A DNA stretch of 13,049 nucleotides, taken from positions 1 through 13,049 of the forward strand of contig CATIYU010000291.1 of NCBI GenBank assembly GCA_949739085.1, in the 5' to 3' direction. Shown here in pieces: positions 5,717 through 13,049 of this stretch (positions within the stretch are counted from its first letter, which is position 1; each line of letters opens with the position of its first letter). The translations under genes and the position numbers were made by a program. Origin of the DNA: an uncultured Eubacteriales bacterium (GTDB taxonomy: Bacteria > Bacillota_A > Clostridia > Oscillospirales > Oscillospiraceae). Under the pieces are notes generated by a model. The model did no database searches. It saw only the letters and a list, made by a program, of their open reading frames with translations, and was not told the origin of the DNA.

Positions 5717-7123
5717 ATGGATAAGACATACTACATCATTCCAAAACTGAATCTGCCGGCCCTCCTCTCCGCCGGACTGCTGCTGGCGGCCTCCCTGGTC
5801 AGGGGAGTCTACTACACCAGCGTATCCGCGTCTGCCGGGGAACTGTGGGTCCAGGGGGCGTTGCCGGTCTGCGCGGGACTTCTGCTGGCGCTGACAATCC
5901 TCCTGGACGGCGGAGACCGGCTCTACCGCACCGCCGCCCCCGTGCTGCTGGGCTGCGTCTTCTTCGCCCTCAACGCGCTCTCTGCCGGTCTGCCCAGCTG
6001 CATCCTCCGCTGGTGCCTCTGTCTGGGGGTGGGGGCGCTCTACTACGCCACCGTCCGCCACGGGCTGAGCAAATGGATCTTCGGCGCGGCCACCAGCTGT
6101 TTCCTGGCCTACCGGTTGATGCATGACCTGATGGTCGTGCTGGAACCCAGCGGCAGCTACTGGTGGTTCCTGCCGGAGCTGACGGTCCTTCTGGCCATGG
6201 CCGCCATCCTTCTGGCCATCCTCGCCATGCAGGAGCGGGAACGCGAGGGTTGGGTCCCCGGCTGGGGCGACCGCAACGACGGACGCCGCCTGCGCTCCCT
6301 GGCCCCGGTGTGGCGGGTGTCCCCCTACATTATGATTACCCGCAATACCTCCCAGAATTTCCTACGGGACTCCATGGAGTGTTCCGCGCTGGACGCCTAC
6401 ATCCGCCGCAAGCGTCAGGAGGGCCTTCAAGGATTCGGCGCGCTGCATGTGGTGCTTGCGGCCTACGCCCGGTGCGTGGCCCAGTACCCCGGCGTCAACC
6501 GCTTCATCTCCGGCCAGCGGGCCTACGCCCGGCAGGAGATTGAGATTTCCATGAACGTCAAGCCTGAGATGACCAAGGAGTCCCCGGACACGGTCATAAA
6601 GCTCTACCTGAAGCCCACCGACACGGCGGAGGACGTGTACCGGAACCTACAGGAGAAGGTGGCGTCCATCAAAGCCGCCCCGGAGGACAAAACCAACTTT
6701 GACCTGTTGGCCAAGGCCCTGGACCTCATCCCGGGACTGCTCCTGAAATTTGTGGTGTTCCTGCTGCGGACCCTGGACTACTTTGGCTGCCTGCCCCGGG
6801 CCCTCACCCGGCTGAGCCCCTTCCACGGTTCCCTCTACATCACCTCCATGGCCTCCTTGGGCATTCCGCCCATCTATCACCACCTCTATGACTTCGGCAA
6901 CGTGCCTGTCTTCGTGTCACTGGGCCGGAAATACCACGTCAACGAGCTGGGGCAGGACGGCACAGTAGTGCGCCGGAGCTACATCGACTACACTTTCGTG
7001 ACGGATGAGCGCATCTGCGACGGGTTCTATTTTGCCTCGGTGCTGCGGTTCTTCCGGGGGATTTTGCAGGAGCCGGAGCGGCTGGACATACCGGCGGCGG
7101 CAGTGACGCAGGACGTGAAATAG
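5717..7123 (+). CDS. Membrane protein with E2/chloramphenicol-acetyltransferase-like domain
   Basis: A 468-residue protein with two parts. Residues 1-172 hold five or six hydrophobic segments (about 13-31, 47-63, 73-91, 96-112, 119-134 and 149-171), so it is an integral membrane protein. Residues about 190-455 match the 2-oxoacid dehydrogenase E2 / CAT acyltransferase fold: YIMITRN, LHVVLAAYARCVAQYP, MASLGIPPIYHHLYDFGNVP and the closing VTDERICDGFYFAS. In true E2 enzymes that last motif is DHRxxDG with a catalytic His; here Glu431 stands in its place. I recall the same Glu in stand-alone Firmicutes relatives, so it is probably a family trait. There is no lipoyl domain and no E1 or E3 gene nearby, so it is unlikely to be a dehydrogenase subunit. 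Its substrate is unknown. No ribosome binding site precedes the ATG, consistent with a leaderless mRNA. A strong terminator follows. Confidence 0.8.
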   Translation: MDKTYYIIPKLNLPALLSAGLLLAASLVRGVYYTSVSASAGELWVQGALPVCAGLLLALTILLDGGDRLYRTAAPVLLGCVFFALNALSAGLPSCILRWCLCLGVGALYYATVRHGLSKWIFGAATSCFLAYRLMHDLMVVLEPSGSYWWFLPELTVLLAMAAILLAILAMQEREREGWVPGWGDRNDGRRLRSLAPVWRVSPYIMITRNTSQNFLRDSMECSALDAYIRRKRQEGLQGFGALHVVLAAYARCVAQYPGVNRFISGQRAYARQEIEISMNVKPEMTKESPDTVIKLYLKPTDTAEDVYRNLQEKVASIKAAPEDKTNFDLLAKALDLIPGLLLKFVVFLLRTLDYFGCLPRALTRLSPFHGSLYITSMASLGIPPIYHHLYDFGNVPVFVSLGRKYHVNELGQDGTVVRRSYIDYTFVTDERICDGFYFASVLRFFRGILQEPERLDIPAAAVTQDVK

Positions 7124-7128
7124 TGATT

Positions 7129-7160
7129 GAGCGGGGATCTCTCAGATCCCCGCTCTTTTT
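7129..7160 (+). terminator. Intrinsic terminator of the membrane acyltransferase gene
   Basis: A perfect 12-bp stem (GAGCGGGGATCT / AGATCCCCGCTC) with a CTC loop is followed directly by five T's (7156-7160). It begins 5 bp after the stop codon. Confidence 0.95.
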
Positions 7161-7169
7161 CCGCCGCAC

Positions 7170-7202
7170 TGAAACCCAGCCGCCCCGCTTTACGACTATA
7201 TA
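7170..7202 (+). promoter_or_regulatory. Possible ECF-type promoter of the sigma/anti-sigma operon
   Basis: TGAAAC (7170-7175) resembles the -35 box of ECF sigma promoters. After 17 bp comes CGAC (7193-7196), close to a CGTA-like ECF -10, followed by TATATA (7197-7202). No good sigma-A -35 lies 17 bp before TATATA. ECF genes often control themselves, so autoregulation is a reasonable guess, but the match is loose. Confidence 0.35.
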
Positions 7203-7327
7203 GGTGAGCGCGCTGATCTGAGGAGGAGGTCATCTCAATGGAAGGTATTATCTTGATGGACGGCATAAGAGCGCTGGCCCCCCGCCGCCGGGCGGCGGAC
7301 GGTATGGCCAGCAGAGGAGGAGGCGTC

Positions 7328-7888
7328 ATGGAGGACGAGGTCATTGTGGAGCTATACTGGCAGCGGGACGAGGAGGCGATCCGGGCCTCTCAAACTAAGT
7401 ACGGCGGCTACTGCGGCAGCATTGCCCAGAATCTGCTGGCGGACCGGTTGGACGCGGAGGAGTGCGTCAACGACACCTGGGCGGGGGCCTGGGAGGCCAT
7501 GCCGCCCCACCGGCCCCAGCGGCTGCGGCTGTTCCTGGGCAAAATTACCCGGCGGCTGGCCTGCGACGTTCTGCGGGCGAAAAACGCCCAAAAGCGGGGC
7601 GGCGGCGAGTACCCCGCCGCGCTGGAGGAGCTGGGGGAGTGCGTACCGCCAGCTCCAGGGGTGGAGGCGGCGGTGGAGGCCCGGGAGCTGGAGGAACTGG
7701 TGGACCGGTTCCTCCACACCCTGCCGGAGCGGGATTGCAGCGTGTTCCTGCGGCGGTATTGGTACGCGGAGCCCCTGGGGGCCGTGGCGGAACGGTACGG
7801 GCTGAAGCTGAACACGGTAAAAACCAGCCTCTTCCGCACCAGGAAGAAGCTGCGGACGTATTTGGAAAAGGAGGGGGTACTGCTATGA
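7328..7888 (+). CDS. RNA polymerase ECF-type sigma factor
   Basis: A 186-residue sigma-70 family factor with region 2 (about 20-85, including ECVNDTWAGAWEAMPPHRP) and region 4 (about 125-178, LPERDCSVFLRRYW and LNTVKTSLFRTRKKL). It lacks regions 1 and 3, as ECF factors do. It would redirect RNA polymerase to a small regulon in response to an envelope signal. The start at 7328 (MEDEVIVELYWQRDEEAI) follows GGAGG at 7317-7321 and fits the way relatives begin. An in-frame ATG at 7238, 30 codons upstream, has its own strong AGGAGGAGG at 7221-7229, so a longer form is possible. The stop overlaps the start of the next gene (ATGA), the usual arrangement for a sigma factor and its anti-sigma protein. 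Confidence 0.9.
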   Translation: MEDEVIVELYWQRDEEAIRASQTKYGGYCGSIAQNLLADRLDAEECVNDTWAGAWEAMPPHRPQRLRLFLGKITRRLACDVLRAKNAQKRGGGEYPAALEELGECVPPAPGVEAAVEARELEELVDRFLHTLPERDCSVFLRRYWYAEPLGAVAERYGLKLNTVKTSLFRTRKKLRTYLEKEGVLL

Positions 7889-8934
7889 GCGGTCAGGAGA
7901 GGTTATTTGACGCTATCGGCGGGGTGGACGAGGCGCTGTTGGAGCGGAGCGAGGGGCGGCGCGTCCGGCGGAACAACTGGACGGGCTGGACGGCGGCGGC
8001 CCTGCTGGCGGCTGCGCTCCTGGTCTGGGCTGCGCTGCCCGGAAACCCGGCGGTGGGGCCCGGCGTGTCTGAAGACCCGCCGCCTGCGGTAGAGAACCCG
8101 CCGGTTGATCCAGGGCATGAGGAAGCGCCCGCGGCGGAGGGGCAGTACCACTTCCTGCAATTCCAGGTGGAGGCGGACACGCCGGAGATCCCCTTCAGCA
8201 TCTATATTGACGAGGAGTCCTACTATAGCTATGAACAGGATGGCCTCTACGTGGTCCGCCCCAGAATCCAGCCGGAACATACGCCGGAGTGCAGGCTGGA
8301 GATCTCCTACATGGCGGGCGCAACCCTGGCGGAGGCTGTTGAGCTGGTCCAGGCCCGGGTTGCCGGGGAGTATGCCGCTGTGGAGGTACAGGAGGAGGGG
8401 GCCCTGGGCTTCCCGGCGAAAAGTTCCCTGCTCAGCCCCCGCTCTCTCTACGCCAGCAATGGCACGGATTGGGACAGCGCCCAGCGGGAGGTCCTCTTCG
8501 CGGACGGCGGACAGGGCGGCGTGTTTGTCTTTGAGGTCAGCTATTTTCTGGAAGCAACCGAGGGCCACCGGGCCAGATTCCTGGACATGATCGGGACCTT
8601 TGCCGTCGAGACGGAGGAGACTGAGCCCAGCTGGATGCGGGATTTGCGGGACGCGTCCCTGCGGCTGATGGAGGCTGTATTCGCGGACGAACTCGGGGGC
8701 GTACAGGACCTGCTGGCCCCGGACGCCTGGGTGGGAGGCTACGAAGAGGATGTGACCGGCCTTGTGAGCGTGGGGGGCATCGACTACAGCGTGGACGCCG
8801 GAACAGGGTACCGCTCCGCCGTGGTGTCTGTAAAGCACCGCCTGGGGGCCGAGGAGCCCTACAGCTATCTCACGATGGAACTGACCCGGACGGACAGCCG
8901 GTGGCAGGCTGGCTTTATCGGCCTGGAGAAGTGA
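7885..8934 (+). CDS. Single-pass membrane protein, probable anti-sigma factor
   Basis: A 349-residue protein. Its ATG overlaps the sigma factor stop as ATGA and follows AAAAGGAGG by 10 bases. The cytoplasmic N-terminus (ERLFDAIGGVDEALLERS) is the short acidic helix seen in proteins encoded after ECF sigma genes in Clostridia. One transmembrane segment lies at about 33-51, followed by a Pro/Glu-rich linker (about 57-85). The external part has two halves. The first, about 88-245, is beta-rich and ends near DMIGTFAV. The second, about 253-349, starts with a helix (DASLRLMEAVFADELGG) and resembles small NTF2-like or DUF4829-type domains. The arrangement suggests that it holds the sigma factor at the membrane and senses something outside. 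The anti-sigma role is inferred from position and topology, and neither external domain is firmly identified. A long hairpin begins 2 bp after the stop. Confidence 0.8.
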   Translation: MSGQERLFDAIGGVDEALLERSEGRRVRRNNWTGWTAAALLAAALLVWAALPGNPAVGPGVSEDPPPAVENPPVDPGHEEAPAAEGQYHFLQFQVEADTPEIPFSIYIDEESYYSYEQDGLYVVRPRIQPEHTPECRLEISYMAGATLAEAVELVQARVAGEYAAVEVQEEGALGFPAKSSLLSPRSLYASNGTDWDSAQREVLFADGGQGGVFVFEVSYFLEATEGHRARFLDMIGTFAVETEETEPSWMRDLRDASLRLMEAVFADELGGVQDLLAPDAWVGGYEEDVTGLVSVGGIDYSVDAGTGYRSAVVSVKHRLGAEEPYSYLTMELTRTDSRWQAGFIGLEK

Positions 8935-8936
8935 CG

Positions 8937-8972
8937 AAACGCCCGGAGGATGCCAGCATCCTCCGGGCGTTT
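8937..8972. terminator. Bidirectional terminator between convergent genes
   Basis: A 17-base inverted repeat (8937-8953 and 8956-8972) with only 2 bases between the arms forms a very stable GC-rich stem ending in AAA/TTT on both strands. It lies 2 bp after the anti-sigma gene stop and 15 bp past the 3' end of the aminopeptidase gene, so it can serve both convergent transcripts. The T-runs are short (three). Confidence 0.85.
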
Positions 8973-8987
8973 GGTGCAGATGGGCTC

Positions 8988-10334
8988 TTACGCGAAGCCT
9001 TTGCAGAGCTCGTACAGCGTGGCCACGCCAGCGCCGGTAGCGCCCTTGGCCTGGTACTCCCGGCGGGGGCTGTCCACCCAAGCGGTGCCGGCGATGTCCA
9101 GGTGAATCCAGGGGGTGTCTCCCGCGAACGCGCCCACGAAGAGCCCGGCGGTGATAGCGCCGCAGCCGTCGCTGGACATGTTGGAGATATCCGCTACGGG
9201 GCTCTCGATCATCTTTTTATACTCCGGGAAGGTGGGCAGGCGCCAGTACTGCTCCCCACAGCGGTCCGCCGCCGCCTGGAGGGATGCGTAGAATTCCTCG
9301 TTGTTGGTGAGAAGCCCGGCGGTGGTAAAGCCCAGAGCCTGCACCACCGCGCCGGTGAGGGTGGCGATGTCCACCACCTTGGCGGCCCCCTCCTTCTCCA
9401 GGGCATAGGTCACCGCGTCGGCCAGAATCAGGCGGCCCTCGGCGTCGGTGTTGCCCACCTCGATGGTCTTGCCGGACATGGAGCCGATGACGTCGCCGGG
9501 GATGAAGCTGTCCGGAGAGAGGCGGTTCTCCACCGCAGGAATCACCGCCACCGCGTTCACCGGCACATGGTTTTCCGCCAGTGCCAGAATGGCCCCGCAC
9601 ACCGCCGCGGCGCCGGCCATGTCCCCGCGGGTGCCCTTCAGCCCGGCGGCGGTTTTGAGGCAGTAGCCGCCGGTATCGCAGGTGACGCCCTTGCCTACCA
9701 AAGCCACCGGGGCCTGGTCCGGCTTACCGCCCTTGTAGCGCAGGACGATGAGGCGGGCCGGGTGGAGGGCGCTGGTGCCCACGGTTAGGAACGCCTCCAT
9801 GCCCAGAGCGCGGGTCTGGTCCTCATCCAGCACCTGGGTCTCCACGCCCAGCTTTTGGGCCGCTTCGGTCATCCGCCGGGCCATGTCCATGGGGGTAAGT
9901 TTGTTGGCGGGGCAGTTGACCAGGTCCCGGGCAAAGCACACCGCCTTCGCCAGCGCGGCGGACTCCGCCAGGGCCTGTTCGCCGTCCACGCCCGCCGGGC
10001 AGGCGATGTAGAGGGTGAAGGGCTTGTCCTTGCGCTCCTTCCAGCTCTCCTGGCGGTACCGGGCCAGCGCCGCGCCCAGCGCCATGGCGCTCAGCGCTCC
10101 AGCGTCCTGAGCGGCGGGGGCCTCCAGCAGGGCGGACTCCGCGCCGTACTCGCAGGCAGTCTTTACCGCCTTGGCCGCAGCCCGGCGCAGGACCTCCGGC
10201 GTCACAGCCTCCCCCAGCTCCACCAGGAGCTGACGGGGCTGATCCCCCATGCGCAGGGGGAGGGAATCGCCCTCGCCCTTAGCTTGCAGCTCCAGCCGCC
10301 AGTCCACGGACTCCTGGTTCCACAGTTTGATCAT
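8988..10334 (-). CDS. Leucyl aminopeptidase, M17 family
   Basis: A 448-residue M17 zinc aminopeptidase, a cytoplasmic enzyme (usually hexameric) that removes N-terminal residues from peptides. The signature NTDAEGRL is present at 295-302. By comparison with E. coli PepA the metal and catalytic residues are all kept: K215, D220, K227, D238, D297 and E299, with R301 as the catalytic Arg. The N-terminal regulatory half is diverged and shorter than in PepA. The usual VTFDSGG reads VTCDTGG and the usual YDMGGAA reads GDMAGAA; both are mild changes. The ATG at 10334 follows GGAGG by 8 bases. The gene has its own promoter and ends at the convergent hairpin, so it is probably monocistronic, with possible readthrough from mnmA. 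Confidence 0.93.
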   Translation of the reverse strand: MIKLWNQESVDWRLELQAKGEGDSLPLRMGDQPRQLLVELGEAVTPEVLRRAAAKAVKTACEYGAESALLEAPAAQDAGALSAMALGAALARYRQESWKERKDKPFTLYIACPAGVDGEQALAESAALAKAVCFARDLVNCPANKLTPMDMARRMTEAAQKLGVETQVLDEDQTRALGMEAFLTVGTSALHPARLIVLRYKGGKPDQAPVALVGKGVTCDTGGYCLKTAAGLKGTRGDMAGAAAVCGAILALAENHVPVNAVAVIPAVENRLSPDSFIPGDVIGSMSGKTIEVGNTDAEGRLILADAVTYALEKEGAAKVVDIATLTGAVVQALGFTTAGLLTNNEEFYASLQAAADRCGEQYWRLPTFPEYKKMIESPVADISNMSSDGCGAITAGLFVGAFAGDTPWIHLDIAGTAWVDSPRREYQAKGATGAGVATLYELCKGFA

Positions 10335-10379
10335 TGCCTTGTCCTCCGTTTTTTAAAATAGGATTCCCTCCAGAAAATA

Positions 10380-10394
10380 GCAGTTTCCCACTGC
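10380..10394. promoter_or_regulatory. Short inverted repeat at the aminopeptidase transcription start
   Basis: GCAGT and ACTGC flank 5 bases, just downstream of the aminopeptidase -10 box and over the predicted start of transcription. It could be an operator or a 5' mRNA hairpin. At 5 bp it may also be chance. Confidence 0.3.
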
Positions 10395-10395
10395 C

Positions 10396-10424
10396 ATTGT
10401 ACCACGGCGACCGGCGTATGGCAA
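10396..10424 (-). promoter_or_regulatory. Sigma-A promoter of the aminopeptidase gene
   Basis: On the minus strand TTGCCA (10419-10424) and TACAAT (10396-10401) are separated by exactly 17 bp. Each matches the consensus at 5 of 6 positions. Transcription would start near 10389, about 55 bases before the ATG. Confidence 0.8.
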
Positions 10425-10442
10425 GGCCCCGCCGCACAAATG

Positions 10443-10462
10443 CGCCCGCGTTCCCGCGGGCG
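10443..10462 (-). terminator. Hairpin after mnmA, weak terminator
   Basis: CGCCCGCG and CGCGGGCG form an 8-bp stem with a 4-base loop, 7 bp past the mnmA stop. Only a CATTTG stretch follows on the minus strand, so termination is probably partial. Confidence 0.5.
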
Positions 10463-10469
10463 GCCCCGC

Positions 10470-11549
10470 CTACTCCGCCCAGCGGATGACCCCGCCGCCC
10501 ACTACCAGCTCCCCGCTGTAGCACACCAGGGACTGTCCCGAGGCCACCGCCCGCTGGGGCTCCTCAAACTCCACGCGCACCTGTCCGTCCGGCCCCGGAT
10601 AGAGCACGCCCGCCCCCTCCCGCTGGCTGTAGCGGGTCTTGGCGGTGACGGGCATGGGGGCCTCCAGAGGCGGCAGGGACACCCAGTTGAAGTCCTCCGC
10701 CCACACGGTGCGGCTGTAGAGGTCCGCTTCGTCCCCCAGCACCACCGTATTGGCGGCCTCGTCCTTGCGCAATACGTACAGGGGCCGTCCGGCGCTGACC
10801 CCCAATCCCCGGCGCTGGCCTGTTGTGTAGCAGGGCAGGCCCCGGTGCCGCCCCAGAACACGGCCGGCGGCGTCCACAAAATCCCCCGGCGCCAGCTCCA
10901 CGCCGCCATAGCGCTGGAGAAAGGCGGCGTAATCGCCGTCCGGGATGAAACAGATGTCCTGGCTGTCGGGCTTGGCCGCGTTGCAGAGGCCCCAGGCCTC
11001 CGCCAAGGCCCGGATCTCCGCCTTACCATACCCCCCCACCGGCAGCAGCAGGCGGCTCAGCTGCCCCTGGGAGAGGGGGTAGAGGACGTAGCTCTGGTCC
11101 TTTTTCGGGTCCATTCCCCGCAGGAGCCGCCAGCGGCCTGTGACTTCGTCCCGGTCCACCCGGGCGTAGTGCCCGGTGGCAACCAGGGGGATGTCCAGCG
11201 CGTCCGCCCGGCGCAGGAGCGCCTCAAACTTCACGTGCCGGTTGCACTGGATGCAGGGGTTGGGCGTGCGGCCAGCCTGGTAGCTGGCCACGAAATCGTC
11301 CATCACCTGGCGGCGGAACAGCTCGCTGAAGTTGAAGGCAAAGAAGTCCATACCCAGCCGCCGGGCCACGGACCGGGCGTCCTCCGTATCCTCCAAGGAG
11401 CAGCAGCTCCCCTCCTGCCCGGCGTCCCCGCCGCCGTACAGCCGCAGAGTGCAGCCCACAGCCTCATACCCGGCCTCCTGGAGCAGCAGCGCCGCCGCCG
11501 CGCTGTCTACGCCGCCGCTCATCCCAACCAATACCTTTTTATTCTCCAT
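10470..11549 (-). CDS. mnmA: tRNA-specific 2-thiouridylase
   Basis: A 359-residue MnmA, which thiolates U34 of the tRNAs for Lys, Glu and Gln using ATP and sulfur passed from a cysteine desulfurase. The PP-loop SGGVDS is at 11-16. The catalytic cysteines are C99 in TPNPCIQCNR and C200 in DSQDICFI. TGHYAR, KKDQSYVL and the C-terminal beta-barrel region are all present, and the length is normal. The ATG at 11549 follows AAGGAGG, which overlaps the end of the upstream kinase gene; the gap between the two genes is only 9 bp. The pair is therefore one operon transcribed from the promoter near 12440. A GC-rich hairpin follows, then the aminopeptidase gene with its own promoter. Confidence 0.95.
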   Translation of the reverse strand: MENKKVLVGMSGGVDSAAAALLLQEAGYEAVGCTLRLYGGGDAGQEGSCCSLEDTEDARSVARRLGMDFFAFNFSELFRRQVMDDFVASYQAGRTPNPCIQCNRHVKFEALLRRADALDIPLVATGHYARVDRDEVTGRWRLLRGMDPKKDQSYVLYPLSQGQLSRLLLPVGGYGKAEIRALAEAWGLCNAAKPDSQDICFIPDGDYAAFLQRYGGVELAPGDFVDAAGRVLGRHRGLPCYTTGQRRGLGVSAGRPLYVLRKDEAANTVVLGDEADLYSRTVWAEDFNWVSLPPLEAPMPVTAKTRYSQREGAGVLYPGPDGQVRVEFEEPQRAVASGQSLVCYSGELVVGGGVIRWAE

Positions 11550-11558
11550 GGCCCCTCC

Positions 11559-12341
11559 TTAATCCAAAAACCGCGGAGCGAACGCCTGCTCCGGCAGGAC
11601 GTCTGAAAGCTCTACCAGCGTGCGGTTGTATCCGCCCCACAGCTCCGTAACGAAACCGGCCCCCGCCCCGGCTTCCGCCCGCCGGTTGAGCAGGGACACG
11701 GTGACCGTGGTCCCGCCGCCCTCCCGGGAGGTGAGCACCACACCCCCGCCGTGCTCCCGGGCAATGCGGCGGCAGATAGGCAGGCCCAGCCCCAGCCCAC
11801 AGGGGGGCGGGTCCATCCGCCGGGGGTGGGAGAAGCGGTCAAAGACCATGTCCAGCAGCTCCGGGGCAATCCCCTGGCCGGTGTCCGACAGCGCCAGCTG
11901 CACAAGCTCCTTCTCCACCCGGACCTCCAGGGTGGCCGCGCCGCCTCTGGGGGTGAATTTGAGGGCGTTGGAGAGGAGATTCAGCAGCAGCCGCTCCAGC
12001 GCCTGGGTGTCCATGGCGATGATGTGGGCAGTCCGCTCGCTCCTGAACGCCAGCTCTACCCCCAGTAGCTCCGCCGGGTACGCGGCCCGGTCCAGCACCG
12101 CCCGGCAGAGCCCCACAATGTCGCCGTTCACCAGCGGCCCGGCCCCCGCCTCCAGGCCGGACAGATTCCCCGCCAGCCGCAGCAGGCGGTAATAGCTCCG
12201 ATAGAGCGGAGCGGAATTCTCCCGTGAGGGGAGTTCCTCCAGCGCCCGCTGGAGGGAGGAGAGGGGGCCCCGCAGGTGGGCGGAAACCTGCCCCAACACC
12301 GCCTCCAGCGGGCTCTCTATGTGCGTCATATTCTCCGGCAT
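11559..12341 (-). CDS. Soluble sensor histidine kinase, orphan
   Basis: A 260-residue histidine kinase with no transmembrane segment. From the start at 12341 the order is an N-terminal dimerisation/phosphoacceptor helix with SAHLRGPL (probable phospho-His H22; the usual motif is HELRTPL), an N box NLLSNALKF (121-129), G1 DTGQGI (153-158), an F box (VFDRF) and G2 GLGLGL (182-187). The start ATG 12341 is preferred because GGGAGG lies 6 bases upstream. The frame extends to 12440, but that part has no ribosome binding site and its first codon overlaps the promoter -10 box. No response regulator is nearby, no sensor domain is seen before the His region, and the C-terminal 40 residues are unassigned. 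It is co-transcribed with mnmA. Its signal and partner are unknown. It may work through an adaptor or a distant regulator. Confidence 0.85.
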   Translation of the reverse strand: MPENMTHIESPLEAVLGQVSAHLRGPLSSLQRALEELPSRENSAPLYRSYYRLLRLAGNLSGLEAGAGPLVNGDIVGLCRAVLDRAAYPAELLGVELAFRSERTAHIIAMDTQALERLLLNLLSNALKFTPRGGAATLEVRVEKELVQLALSDTGQGIAPELLDMVFDRFSHPRRMDPPPCGLGLGLPICRRIAREHGGGVVLTSREGGGTTVTVSLLNRRAEAGAGAGFVTELWGGYNRTLVELSDVLPEQAFAPRFLD

Positions 12342-12435
12342 ACGGCACCTCCCGGCGAATAGTTTTTGCATATACGCGGAAAAAAGATTGGTAATTTCAC
12401 CCAAAGCACAGCAAATTTCCAAGAATGACAGAGGC

Positions 12436-12464
12436 ATCATACCAAATATTTGTCGAAATTACAA
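12436..12464 (-). promoter_or_regulatory. Sigma-A promoter of the kinase-mnmA operon
   Basis: On the minus strand TTGTAA (12459-12464), a 17-bp spacer and TATGAT (12436-12441) make a good promoter. The start of transcription would be near 12429, giving an approximately 88-base leader before ATG 12341. This supports the shorter kinase start. Confidence 0.75.
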
Positions 12465-12502
12465 GAAAATTTTTAGCCCCCTGGAAAATCTACAAAAAAT
12501 AC

Positions 12503-12531
12503 TTTTCAATTGGTTATCTCCGGTGTATAAT
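12503..12531 (+). promoter_or_regulatory. Sigma-A promoter of gapA
   Basis: A perfect -10 TATAAT (12526-12531) lies 17 bp after TTTTCA (12503-12508, 4 of 6 consensus). Transcription would start near 12538, about 50 bases before the gapA ATG. The -35 box is only 38 bp from the -35 box of the divergent kinase operon, so the two promoters share one AT-rich control region. Confidence 0.8.
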
Positions 12532-12572
12532 ACCTAAGACGACCATTTAGCATACTATTATATGAATTCTGA

Positions 12573-13049
<477 letters not shown>

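Noticed and set aside
7462..8934. 490-codon frame including the anti-sigma gene
   Set aside because: The first 141 codons are the sigma factor read in another frame. The real start is ATG 7885, with a ribosome binding site and ATGA overlap.
7903..9081. 392-codon minus-strand frame opposite the anti-sigma gene
   Set aside because: It crosses the convergent terminator, has no domain or ribosome binding site, and the plus strand carries a better supported gene.
9209..9600. Overlapping minus-strand frames inside the aminopeptidase gene
   Set aside because: They are Pro/Arg/Gly-rich shadow frames of the M17 coding sequence without start signals.

Overview
The window looks like chromosomal DNA of a high-GC Clostridia member, probably of the Oscillospiraceae (Flavonifractor, Oscillibacter or Pseudoflavonifractor type). 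The basis is GC-rich codon use, strong AGGAGG-type ribosome binding sites, sigma-A style promoters with 17-bp spacers, and proteins typical of that group: DegV, an ECF sigma factor with its membrane partner, MnmA and an orphan kinase. The genus is inference. No RNA genes, CRISPR array, intact insertion sequence or phage module were seen.

Left part, 2-2696 (+): a mannoside-use gene set. It holds the C-terminal part of a GH38 alpha-mannosidase, a D-lyxose (mannose) isomerase, and an aldose 1-epimerase gene that is broken twice, by an in-frame TGA at codon 35 and a one-base frameshift near the 3' end. The mannosidase would release mannose and the isomerase would convert it to fructose. The lost mutarotase would have served anomer exchange.

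Decayed island, about 2697-4250: lower GC than its flanks. On the minus strand lies a Fic-family remnant. Its true N-terminus can be read through two TAG codons, and its catalytic part is missing, replaced by a Cys-containing C-terminal domain that resembles DUF6076. Downstream is an unrecognised small gene whose frame is broken at or near a GTGTAC hexanucleotide repeat. The stretch 3842-4250 has no gene I can support.

Middle part: a marR-degV operon (minus, 5535-4251) has a clear promoter and a perfect 15-bp palindrome next to its -10 box. Divergent from it is a gene for a membrane-anchored E2/CAT-like acyltransferase (5717-7123), whose promoter places the predicted transcript start at the ATG, so the mRNA is probably leaderless. 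It ends in a strong terminator. Then comes an ECF sigma factor (7328-7888) overlapping by 4 bp a gene for a single-pass membrane protein, its probable anti-sigma partner (7885-8934). A long hairpin closes the convergent junction with the next block.

Right part: on the minus strand a soluble orphan histidine kinase gene and mnmA form an operon with a good promoter. An M17 leucyl aminopeptidase gene follows with its own promoter. Divergent from the kinase is gapA (glyceraldehyde-3-phosphate dehydrogenase), cut by the window edge just after the catalytic cysteine motif.

I found no clearly new defence or mobile system. The most unusual items are the cluster of three broken genes, the Fic/DUF6076-like chimera, the leaderless membrane acyltransferase lacking the E2 catalytic histidine, and the soluble orphan kinase next to gapA.
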